DNA from: an uncultured Lachnospiraceae bacterium
GTDB lineage: Bacteria; Bacillota; Clostridia; Lachnospirales; Lachnospiraceae
Length of the DNA: 18,487 bases
Reading direction: 5' to 3'
Assembly: GCA_947591115.1 (NCBI GenBank)
Contig: CANQCX010000013.1
Span: 1-18,487 of the forward strand
Below the pieces are notes generated by a model that was not told the origin of the DNA, ran no database searches, and saw nothing but the letters and a program-made list of their open reading frames with translations. Each line of letters starts with the position of its first letter. Positions within the stretch are counted from its first letter, which is position 1. This document shows, one piece after another, positions 1 through 6,669 of this stretch. The position numbers were made by a program, and so were the translations under genes.

Positions 1-320
1 CTTTCCGGTCCGCAGATGCACATCCGGCATTTTCCAAATCCCAGATCCAGCACCTCGTAGATGTTGCGCCCTTCCTCCAGGATCGTGTCTTTTCCGACGA
101 CTCCGATATCGGCGGCTCCGTACTCTACATATGTGGGCACATCCGGCCCTTTTGCAAGGAAAAATCGAAGTTTTAATTCCTCATTTACAAAAATCAGTTT
201 TCGTGTTTTTTTATCTTTCATTTCTTCGCAGGTAATTCCGATCTGTTCCAGAAGTTCCAGCGTTCTGTTTGCAAGACGTCCCTTCCCGAGGGCAAACGTC
301 AGATATCTCTTTTCTTCCAT
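1..320 (-). CDS. hisG: ATP phosphoribosyltransferase, short form, N-terminal part (runs off left edge)
   Basis: HisG catalyses the first step of histidine synthesis, joining ATP and PRPP to give phosphoribosyl-ATP. Reading from the ATG at 320, about 106 residues lie inside the window; the rest is beyond base 1. They begin MEEKRYLTFALGKGRL, the usual HisG start, followed by the conserved DVPTYVEYGAADIGVVGKD stretch near residues 75-93, which belongs to the periplasmic-binding-protein-like catalytic fold. The gene begins 4 bases after the hisZ stop, so the two are clearly co-transcribed. Short-form HisG lacks the C-terminal regulatory domain and needs HisZ; I infer the short form from the adjacent hisZ, because the C terminus is not visible. 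The SD is inside the end of hisZ. The family assignment is firm. Confidence 0.96.
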   Translation of the reverse strand, partial: MEEKRYLTFALGKGRLANRTLELLEQIGITCEEMKDKKTRKLIFVNEELKLRFFLAKGPDVPTYVEYGAADIGVVGKDTILEEGRNIYEVLDLGFGKCRMCICGPE

Positions 321-324
321 ACCG

Positions 325-1518
325 TTATACTCCGTCCATGAATTCTACTTGGGAAATGTGTTTTTTCTGTGCATAAGCCAGATAATCCTCTTTGGTACGC
401 TTGGGATCCGCATGCACCAGCGTGGTAATCTTTCCCTGCTGACGAAATTCCTTTGCTTTTTGAATGGCCTTTGTGCTGCATTCCGCAGAAAAAACAAGCA
501 GAACCTCCTCATCCGGTATCGGAATCGAGATTTTCTGGCGGGAAAGCGCCGCCATCAACTGATCGACGACGATGCCAAACCCAATGGCAGGCTCCTGTTT
601 TCCAAAGTGGCTGAGCAGATGATCATATCTTCCGCCGCGTATGATCGGCTCGCCAGTTCCAAAGGTATAACCCAAAAATATAATTCCGGTATAATATTGG
701 TAATCACTGACGATTCCCGGTTCGTAAGAAATATAATTCTCGATTCCATAGAAACGGATCAGATCATAAAGCTGCTCAAGCTCGGTCAGGGATTTTAAAA
801 TCCTCGGGTATTCTTTGGCGTCTTGTTTTGCTGCAGCAAGCTCCGCTTCTTTGACATCAAAACTTCCGAGCATCGCAAACAGACGTTTTAACGGTTCGCC
901 GATCGGAAGCGTTTCGGTAAATTCCTCAACCCCGAAGAAATTTTTATTGGAGATCAGCTCCCGAAGCGTCTGCTCCTGCTCTTCTTCCATGCCCGCCGCT
1001 TCGATCAGACCTGCCAAAAACTGCGTATGTCCAACCGAAATCTGGAAATCCCGTAATCCGCAGGTCTTTAAACAATCTACCGCCATTGCCAAAATTTCCG
1101 CATCCGCAAAGACCGAGGCATCGCCGATCAACTCCGCTCCGCATTGCGTCGTTTCTTTTAAACGCCCCTGATAATCGGAGGAATTGATAAAAGCGTTCCC
1201 GATATAGCAAAGTTTGACCGGCATGTCCTCATCCGAATAATATTTCGCCGCACTTCGGGCAATAGACGGGGTAAAATCCGGCCGCAGCACCAGCGTGTTT
1301 CCCTCTTTGTCGAAAAATTTATATAGATCCTTTGAGGGCGTGGTGCCGATTTCCCTGCTGAAGATGTTAAAAAATTCAAAGGTAGGCGTCTGAATCTCAT
1401 GGTATCCGTATTTTAACAATACCTGATAAAGTTCATTCTGAAGCAGGCGTTTCTTGCGGCATTCTCCGTTGTAGATATCGCGTACTCCATCCGGTGTATG
1501 TAATAACTGGTTTTTCAT
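325..1518 (-). CDS. hisZ: ATP phosphoribosyltransferase regulatory subunit HisZ
   Basis: HisZ is a histidyl-tRNA synthetase paralogue that assembles with short HisG and carries histidine feedback inhibition. The protein is 397 aa from the ATG at 1518. This start has an AAAGGAG Shine-Dalgarno about 5 bases upstream. The same frame stays open to 1590, but the extra codons lack an SD and sit in the leader. Class II synthetase features are visible: motif 2-like LVLRPDFTPSIAR near residue 75 and GGRYDHLLSHFG near residue 315, followed by a C-terminal alpha/beta piece. I prefer HisZ to HisS because of the LRPD motif 2 variant, the length, and hisG only 4 bases downstream. A strong promoter and a leader with inverted repeats lie upstream, so hisZ appears to be the first gene of this histidine unit. 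Confidence 0.93.
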   Translation of the reverse strand: MKNQLLHTPDGVRDIYNGECRKKRLLQNELYQVLLKYGYHEIQTPTFEFFNIFSREIGTTPSKDLYKFFDKEGNTLVLRPDFTPSIARSAAKYYSDEDMPVKLCYIGNAFINSSDYQGRLKETTQCGAELIGDASVFADAEILAMAVDCLKTCGLRDFQISVGHTQFLAGLIEAAGMEEEQEQTLRELISNKNFFGVEEFTETLPIGEPLKRLFAMLGSFDVKEAELAAAKQDAKEYPRILKSLTELEQLYDLIRFYGIENYISYEPGIVSDYQYYTGIIFLGYTFGTGEPIIRGGRYDHLLSHFGKQEPAIGFGIVVDQLMAALSRQKISIPIPDEEVLLVFSAECSTKAIQKAKEFRQQGKITTLVHADPKRTKEDYLAYAQKKHISQVEFMDGV

Positions 1519-1555
1519 TCTAGCTCCTTTAAGTATCTTTTTGGCATACATTTCA

Positions 1556-1590
1556 CACTTTATCAAATTAAAGTGGTAATATGTTATCAC
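1556..1590 (-). promoter_or_regulatory. Overlapping inverted repeats in the hisZ leader (candidate operator or RNA switch)
   Basis: On the minus strand two inverted repeats share the triplet CAC. The first, 1590-1573, is GTGATAA-CATA-TTACCAC (7-base arms, one mismatch). The second, 1575-1556, is CACTTTA-ATTTGA-TAAAGTG (7-base arms, perfect). They start about 10 bases after the expected transcription start. They could be operator half-sites for a histidine-responsive repressor, or two mutually exclusive RNA hairpins. No run of histidine codons, T-box signature or intrinsic terminator is visible in the leader, which argues against classic attenuation. The repeats are seen directly; the function is inferred. 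Confidence 0.5.
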
Positions 1591-1604
1591 GTAAAACTAA
1601 ACCC

Positions 1605-1634
1605 ATTATATAGGGAAACTGTAAAAAATGTCAA
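1605..1634 (-). promoter_or_regulatory. Sigma-A-type promoter for hisZ-hisG
   Basis: On the minus strand TTGACA (1634-1629) and TATAAT (1610-1605) are separated by 18 bases. Both hexamers are perfect matches to the vegetative consensus. Transcription should start near 1598, giving a leader of about 80 bases before the hisZ ATG. The -35 hexamer overlaps the recU stop codon (1633-1631), so histidine genes can be transcribed independently of the upstream recU unit. Confidence 0.85.
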
Positions 1635-2164
1635 TCCCTTGCGGCAAGATCCTTTTGCAGCGCGTCTAAATAAGGCACCAATACCCCGCTTACCTGAGGC
1701 AAAAAGTACTCCGGCTCCAGCTCCTCATAACGAAAGCTTTTCCTGCCGCCGTTTTCGGCGCGTTCCCAGAATTTCTTTAATTCGGAAAGGCGCAGGTAAT
1801 AAAACTGGTTCCGGTGCGTAAAAGAAATCAAAATAAACGCAATTCCCTGCTGACGTTCGAAATTTTCCATAAAAGCGACCTGATGCTCATGAATGTTGGC
1901 AAGAGGAAACGTATCGGTGCTGCACTCCTTTGCGTCAAAGCAAACCGGAATCCCCTGTATTGCGCCGATATAATCCACCGTACTTTTCTGGTCAAAATAT
2001 GCCAGCGTAATGTGGCGGCTTTCTTTGTCAATGGCGATCGGCGTAATCGGGGTTGGGATTTTCTGGATCAGGGCAAGTCCGTTTTCCAGATATTTTTCAT
2101 TTGTCCGGTTTAACAATTCTTCCAGCGTCGAACCTCGCAGTCCTCTGGAATTCCATGTTGCCAT
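1631..2164 (-). CDS. recU: Holliday junction resolvase RecU
   Basis: RecU is the Firmicute Holliday-junction endonuclease acting with RuvAB in recombination and chromosome segregation. The 177-aa protein shows the family signatures: an N-terminal NSRGLRGSTLEELLNRTN segment, IPTPI at 36-40, the catalytic core STVDYIGAIQGIPVCFDAKE (61-80) and TFPLANIHEHQ (85-95). Metal-binding candidates are D64, D77, K79. Many RecU proteins have FEAKE where this has FDAKE, a conservative change. The ATG at 2164 has a GGAG SD and lies 3 bases after the stop of the RluA-family gene, so it is the last gene of the M23-rsuA-ygiQ-RluA unit. The common Bacillus partner ponA is not next to it here. Identification is firm from motifs and length. 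Confidence 0.93.
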   Translation of the reverse strand: MATWNSRGLRGSTLEELLNRTNEKYLENGLALIQKIPTPITPIAIDKESRHITLAYFDQKSTVDYIGAIQGIPVCFDAKECSTDTFPLANIHEHQVAFMENFERQQGIAFILISFTHRNQFYYLRLSELKKFWERAENGGRKSFRYEELEPEYFLPQVSGVLVPYLDALQKDLAARD

Positions 2165-2167
2165 AAG

Positions 2168-3136
2168 CTACTCCTTTTGTAAATCCGATATGATCCGCCC
2201 AAAGCTCTCCGGCATTGGCGCACAGACGACAGTCCGGTCGGGAAACGTCAGACGGTAGGCATGAAGCAGTTGGAAGCGCACCCCGAACTGCTCCCGAAAC
2301 CGGCGGTTCTGCTCCCGATCCCCATACTTGGGATCGCCGATGATCGGATGACCGCAAAGAGACAGATGTGCGCGGATCTGATGGCTTTTTCCGGTAATCA
2401 GGTGGATTTCCAGCAGGGTGCAGTCCTTCCCGTACGCCAGCGGACGGTATGCGGTTTCCACCGGCGCGGCGTCCGGCAGCGGTTTTGACACAATGCGTAC
2501 CCGATTGGTCTTCTCGTCTTTTAACAGAAAACCCGAAAGATGGGACGGTTCGGACACATAACCGCTTACAATGGCGCGATAATCCTTCCGCACCGTACGC
2601 TCCCGAAACATTTCGGACAATTTCTGCGCGCCGGATAGGGTTTTTCCCATTACGAGAAGTCCGGTGGTATTGCGGTCAAGACGGTTGACCACCGAGGGAC
2701 GGAAGGTGGAAAAGGTTTCCGGAGGCAGCGCGCCGCTTCGGATGAGATACCCAAGCAGATATTCGTTTGCCGACAGATCCGAAGCCTGCGCTTTTTGGGA
2801 CAGCATTCCCACAGGTTTATCGGCGGCCAAAAACGCTTCGTTTTCATAAACGATGCCAAGTCCCTTCATCGGAAGCTGCGAAAGTGCTTCGTATTCCTGT
2901 AAGATCTGCACTTCGTTTGTATGGAACTGCGCAAACGTTTCGTCCTTGAAATAAAGACGCACGCAGCCGCCGCTTTGCAGAATTTCCTTTCCGGACGCTT
3001 TCTGCCCGTTGTAGACAATATTTTTTTTCCGGAGCATTTTGTAGAGAAATCCAAAGGAGGCATTCGGCAGCAGCTTTTTCAGATACTTGTCCAGCCGCTG
3101 GTTCGCCTCGTTGGGCTGTATGATAAATTCTTTCAT
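2168..3136 (-). CDS. RluA/RluC-family 23S rRNA (or tRNA) pseudouridine synthase
   Basis: This 322-aa enzyme converts uridine to pseudouridine in structured RNA, probably 23S rRNA. An S4 RNA-binding domain spans roughly residues 13-65 (QRLDKYLKKLLP...). The catalytic domain follows: KPVGMLSQ at 107-114, the catalytic aspartate D154 within NRLDRNTTG (151-159), and the closing motif TGKSHQIRAHLS (248-259) with GDPKYG (267-272). The first residue of the HRLD motif is Asn rather than His, which to my knowledge is common in Clostridial members. The ATG at 3136 overlaps the ygiQ stop as ATGA, implying translational coupling. Family is certain; which uridine is modified cannot be told, so no gene symbol is given. 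Confidence 0.9.
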   Translation of the reverse strand: MKEFIIQPNEANQRLDKYLKKLLPNASFGFLYKMLRKKNIVYNGQKASGKEILQSGGCVRLYFKDETFAQFHTNEVQILQEYEALSQLPMKGLGIVYENEAFLAADKPVGMLSQKAQASDLSANEYLLGYLIRSGALPPETFSTFRPSVVNRLDRNTTGLLVMGKTLSGAQKLSEMFRERTVRKDYRAIVSGYVSEPSHLSGFLLKDEKTNRVRIVSKPLPDAAPVETAYRPLAYGKDCTLLEIHLITGKSHQIRAHLSLCGHPIIGDPKYGDREQNRRFREQFGVRFQLLHAYRLTFPDRTVVCAPMPESFGRIISDLQKE

Positions 3137-4998
3137 TTTTTCTTTTTATGCACATTGCGGATTGCTTTTTTCTTTGTTTTATGCGTTTCCTTTCTGCCCG
3201 TTTCCTGCTTGGGACGGATCAGGCATTTTGCGCCGTACCCGATCAGATCCCGACGCCCCGTTTTGACCAGCGCCTCATATACGAGATCGTAATTTTGGGG
3301 ATTCCGGTATTGGATCAGCGCGCGCTGCATCGCTTTTTCATGAGGATTTTTCGCAACATATACCGGCTCTAACGTCTGCGGATCCAGTCCGGTATAATAC
3401 ATACAGGTAGAAACCGTAGACGGCGTCGGATAAAAGTCCTGAACCTGCTCCGGCATGTAACCGAGCTCCCGCAGATATTCCGCCAGCTCGACCGCTTCCT
3501 TTAGCGTTGAGCCGGGATGGGAGGACATCAGGTACGGCACAAGATACTGCTCTTTTCCCAATTTTTGGTTCATATCCTGATATGCCTTTACAAAACGGCG
3601 GTATACGGCTGCATTGGGTTTCCCGAGCTTGTCCAGTACGGCGTCCGAAATATGCTCCGGCGCCACCTTTAACTGTCCGCTGACATGGAATTCGCACAAT
3701 TCCCTCAAAAAAGTTTTGTCCGGATCATACATCAGATAATCAAAACGGATGCCGGAGCGGATAAAGACTTTTTTTACCCCCGGAAGCGCCCGCAGCTTTC
3801 GAAGCAGCGCGATATAATCGCGATGATCCACCGTCAGGTGCTTGCAGGGCGTCGGAAACAGGCATTGCCGGTTGGCGCATGCGCCTAAAGTCGTCTGCTT
3901 TTGACATGCCGGCTGACGGAAATTGGCGGTCGGGCCTCCCACATCGTGGATATAGCCTTTAAAATCCGGTTCTTTTATAATCTTTTTCGCTTCCTCCAAA
4001 ATCGAGTCGTGGCTTCTGGTCTGAACGATGCGCCCCTGATGAAAGGTCAGCGCACAGAAATTGCAGCCGCCGAAACAGCCGCGGCTGCTGACCAGCGAAA
4101 AACGGACTTCTCGGATTGCCGGAATCCCTCCGTCTTTTTCGTAGATCGGATGATAGGTTCTCATAAAAGGCAGCGCATAGATATCGTCCATTTCCTGCTC
4201 CGACAGCGGTTTGGCAGGCGGATTCTGCACAACGTACGTCGTTTTGTACGGCTCAAACAGCCGTTTTCCGGAAAAAGGATCGGTATTGCGGTACTGGATA
4301 TCAAAGCTTTTGGCAAACATTTTCTTTTCGTTTTGTACGCGGTCATAATCCGGAAGCTCGATCGCATCATAGATCAGCTCCCGATCCTTTGTTTTAAAAA
4401 CCGTACCGTCAACAAATGTAATGTCCTTTACGGCAATACCGGCGTTTAACGCATCCGCAATTTCAACGATGCTCCGCTCCCCCATCCCGTAGGAAATGAG
4501 ATCCGCGCCGGAATCCAAAAGAATCGACCGCCGGACTTTATCCGACCAGTAGTCGTAATGAGCCAGACGCCTTAAACTGGCTTCAATGCCGCCGATGATG
4601 ATCGGCGTCGTTTTATCGGTGTGACGGATCAGATTGCAGTACACGATCGTCGCGTAATCCGGTCGTTTCCCCATGACCCCGCCCGGCGAAAACGAATCGT
4701 TTTCCCGACGCCGCTTCGATACGGTGTAATGGTTGACCATAGAATCCATATTTCCGGCGGAAACGAGAAAGGCAAGCCTCGGGGTTCCGAGTGCAAACAC
4801 CGAAGCGTCGTCCCTCCAGTCCGGCTGTGCAACGATCCCTACGGTGTAGCCATGCGCTTCCAAAAGTCTTGAGATAATGGCGTGGCCGAACGAGGGATGA
4901 TCCACATAGGCGTCGCCGCAGATATAGACAAAATCCAACTGCCGGATCCCGCGCTCTTTCATATCCTGTTTGGAAATCGGCAAAAAACCGTTGCACAT
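3133..4998 (-). CDS. ygiQ: YgiQ-family radical SAM protein (UPF0313)
   Basis: A 621-aa radical SAM protein of the widely conserved but functionally undefined YgiQ/UPF0313 family. An N-terminal cobalamin-binding-like segment (about 20-180; GDAYVDHPSFGHA, then IIIGGIEASLRRLAHYDYWSD) precedes the radical SAM domain, with the cluster ligands C308, C312 and C315 in CFGGCNFC. A cysteine-rich stretch follows (residues near 370-390, ACQKQTTLGACANRQCLF), possibly for another metal site. HPGST and YTGLDP motifs typical of the family lie further on. The C terminus is a lysine-rich tail that overlaps the next gene. The ATG at 4998 has an AGAGGA SD. It sits between two pseudouridine synthase genes, hinting at RNA modification, but this is only guilt by association. 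Confidence 0.92.
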   Translation of the reverse strand: MCNGFLPISKQDMKERGIRQLDFVYICGDAYVDHPSFGHAIISRLLEAHGYTVGIVAQPDWRDDASVFALGTPRLAFLVSAGNMDSMVNHYTVSKRRRENDSFSPGGVMGKRPDYATIVYCNLIRHTDKTTPIIIGGIEASLRRLAHYDYWSDKVRRSILLDSGADLISYGMGERSIVEIADALNAGIAVKDITFVDGTVFKTKDRELIYDAIELPDYDRVQNEKKMFAKSFDIQYRNTDPFSGKRLFEPYKTTYVVQNPPAKPLSEQEMDDIYALPFMRTYHPIYEKDGGIPAIREVRFSLVSSRGCFGGCNFCALTFHQGRIVQTRSHDSILEEAKKIIKEPDFKGYIHDVGGPTANFRQPACQKQTTLGACANRQCLFPTPCKHLTVDHRDYIALLRKLRALPGVKKVFIRSGIRFDYLMYDPDKTFLRELCEFHVSGQLKVAPEHISDAVLDKLGKPNAAVYRRFVKAYQDMNQKLGKEQYLVPYLMSSHPGSTLKEAVELAEYLRELGYMPEQVQDFYPTPSTVSTCMYYTGLDPQTLEPVYVAKNPHEKAMQRALIQYRNPQNYDLVYEALVKTGRRDLIGYGAKCLIRPKQETGRKETHKTKKKAIRNVHKKKK

Positions 4999-5015
4999 AA
5001 CATAGTCCTCTTTGT

Positions 5016-5735
5016 TTAATCCTCTTTTAATTTCTTTATTTCATCTGCCGTCAAGCTACGAAAGCAGCCTTTTTCTAAATCTCCTAAGGAAATCGGTCCC
5101 ATAGACAGCCGCTTTAAGTAAATTACATGGCAGCCTGCCGCTTCAAACATGCGCTTGACCTGATGGAACCGTCCCTCCGTAATGGTTAAAAGCGCCGCGT
5201 TGGGAAAATCCCCGAAATCGTGCTTCTGCGGCAGACGTTCCAAAACGGCAGGAAGCGCCGGTTTGGGATCGCCGATCGGGATGCCCTGCAAAAACCGTTC
5301 TTCGGCGTCGTTCGGCAAAGCTTTGTCCAGAGCCGCAAAGTAGGTCTTTTTCATATGATGGGACGGACTGATGCAGTGATGCAGCAATGCTCCGTCGTTT
5401 GTCAGAAGCAGAAGTCCCTCGGCATCCAGATCCAGCCGTCCGACCGGAGAAAGATCTTTCTGCAGTTCTTTGGGGATATAATCCATGACGGTTTTGTTGT
5501 TGTCGTCCGAAACCGCAGTTATGCATCCGGCCGGTTTATGAAGCAGGTAATACCGGAATTTTTCATAGGTCAGTTTTTTCCCGTATACGCAGATTTCATC
5601 CCGTTCCTCATCGATTTTTTCCTCCGGCCGTTCGGCGGGTTTTCCGTTGACAGAAACCGCGCGGTTTTTGATCAGCTTTTTTACCTCCGACCGCGTTCCC
5701 GCGCCGCAGGCGCTTAAAAACTTATCCAGCCGCAT
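5016..5735 (-). CDS. rsuA: RsuA-type pseudouridine synthase (16S or 23S rRNA)
   Basis: The 239-aa protein fits the RsuA/RluB/RluE/RluF family that makes single pseudouridines in rRNA. The N-terminal S4 domain is visible as MRLDKFLSACGAGTRSE...RAVSVNGKPA (1-34). The catalytic domain carries YLLHKPAG (63-70), the catalytic aspartate D102 in GRLDLDAEGLLLLTNDG (99-115) and the C-terminal EGRFHQVKRMFEAAGC motif. The length matches RsuA, modifying U516 of 16S rRNA in E. coli, but related enzymes cannot be excluded. It starts 15 bases after the M23 gene stop, with a GGAGG SD, and ends 17 bases before ygiQ. It is the second gene of the unit that ends with recU. Confidence 0.88.
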   Translation of the reverse strand: MRLDKFLSACGAGTRSEVKKLIKNRAVSVNGKPAERPEEKIDEERDEICVYGKKLTYEKFRYYLLHKPAGCITAVSDDNNKTVMDYIPKELQKDLSPVGRLDLDAEGLLLLTNDGALLHHCISPSHHMKKTYFAALDKALPNDAEERFLQGIPIGDPKPALPAVLERLPQKHDFGDFPNAALLTITEGRFHQVKRMFEAAGCHVIYLKRLSMGPISLGDLEKGCFRSLTADEIKKLKED

Positions 5736-5750
5736 GCTTTCTTTCCTCCG

Positions 5751-6635
5751 TTACTTGTCTGTTGTCTGCTGTATATATCGCAAAAACGGATAGGAATTAA
5801 CGGCGAATTCCGTTCCGTTTTCATCGTTTAAGTAAATGCCGAAATGCAGATGAACCGGAAAATTTCCGGTCGTTCCGGGGACCTCGCTGTACCCCGTATC
5901 TCCCATCTGCCCAAGTCTGGTGCCGGCTTCTACCGTATCGCTGACGGCTAAGGGCGCATACTCCGCCAGATGGGCGTAATAAAAATAAACCCCGTTTTCA
6001 CTTCGGATTCCGATCCGGTAGCCGCCCTGAGGAAGCCACCCCATTTTCTCCACCGTACCGCTTCCAACGCTTAAAATGGGATAAATCCCGCGTTCATTGA
6101 CCGAAGCCATGATATCCGTTCCCTCGTGCGTGCGCTCTCCGCCGTAGGTTCTTGAAAAATTCCAGCTATCCTCAAAACTGACATCCGCGTCCGGAAGCGT
6201 TTCTACCCTGCCTACCGGAAATACATATGCTTCGTTTAGATTTTCCCAGATCTGACGATTGTATCCAAACAGACGCGCATATTCCTCCGGCTTTTGCCGC
6301 TGCAGCTCATGCGACAGCCGCAAAAGCTCCTTCTCCTCCGCCGGCCATGAAACAGCGTCCGACAGCGGCTGTCCGTTCCGGTAAAAACCGCTTAACATCT
6401 GATATGCGGTCAGATAAGCGGCGATCTGTTCCGGCGTCGCCTTCTGCCGATAGAGCATCCGCCATACCTCCTCCGGAAGCTGCTGCGCCCGAAAGACGCG
6501 ATAGGATGCTTCATAATCATAGGTAATGGGCGCGCGGATCTTTGCGCACAGCACCTGATTGCCGACCGCCAGCACAAACAAAAGCGCCGGTATCAGACAT
6601 TTGCATAATAAACGGCAATTCTTCCAAACATTCAT
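5751..6635 (-). CDS. Secreted M23 (LytM-type) metallopeptidase
   Basis: A 294-aa exported protein expected to cut peptidoglycan cross-bridges. Residues 1-31 form a signal peptide or membrane anchor: basic start, then hydrophobic LIPALLFVLAVG. Residues 35-140 are a charged, mainly helical region I do not recognise. The LytM domain follows with all metal and catalytic positions intact: H170 and D174 in HEGTD, H222 in YYAHL, and H262/H264 in HLHF. It is therefore probably an active zinc enzyme rather than a degenerate LytM regulator. No true lipobox is seen before C30. The start has an AGGAGG SD 5 bases upstream and lies 30 bases from the divergent ylbJ start. A sporulation role, as for SpoIIQ-like M23 proteins, is possible given ylbJ next door, but unproven. 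Confidence 0.9.
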   Translation of the reverse strand: MNVWKNCRLLCKCLIPALLFVLAVGNQVLCAKIRAPITYDYEASYRVFRAQQLPEEVWRMLYRQKATPEQIAAYLTAYQMLSGFYRNGQPLSDAVSWPAEEKELLRLSHELQRQKPEEYARLFGYNRQIWENLNEAYVFPVGRVETLPDADVSFEDSWNFSRTYGGERTHEGTDIMASVNERGIYPILSVGSGTVEKMGWLPQGGYRIGIRSENGVYFYYAHLAEYAPLAVSDTVEAGTRLGQMGDTGYSEVPGTTGNFPVHLHFGIYLNDENGTEFAVNSYPFLRYIQQTTDK

Positions 6636-6651
6636 AAAGACCTCCTTTTTC

Positions 6652-6669
6652 TCATAGTCTATACTATGA
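6652..6669. repeat. Inverted repeat covering the ylbJ start codon between divergent genes
   Basis: TCATAGT-CTAT-ACTATGA is a perfect inverted repeat with 7-base arms and a 4-base centre, and the right arm includes the ylbJ ATG (6666-6668). The intergenic gap is only 30 bases. The repeat could be an operator serving both divergent genes, or an RNA hairpin hiding the ylbJ start. It is short and A/T-rich, so chance is possible. Confidence 0.35.

Noticed and set aside
61..798. Open frame of 245 codons on the plus strand
   Set aside because: It lies opposite hisG and hisZ, both with clear family motifs; its translation shows no recognisable domain and it has no SD.
325..1518. Histidyl-tRNA synthetase (hisS) instead of hisZ
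   Set aside because: LRPD motif 2, the shorter C terminus and hisG 4 bases downstream fit HisZ.
1519..1590. Longer hisZ start, or a leader peptide controlling the his genes
   Set aside because: The upstream codons are in frame with hisZ but lack an SD and any run of histidine codons; the ATG at 1518 has AAAGGAG.
2675..2690. Asn in place of His in the RluA-family catalytic motif (NRLD) as a sign of inactivation
   Set aside because: The catalytic aspartate is intact and, from memory, NRLDRNT is common in Clostridial members.
3901..4449. Open frame of 182 codons on the plus strand
   Set aside because: It is antisense to the radical SAM domain of ygiQ, with no domain or SD.
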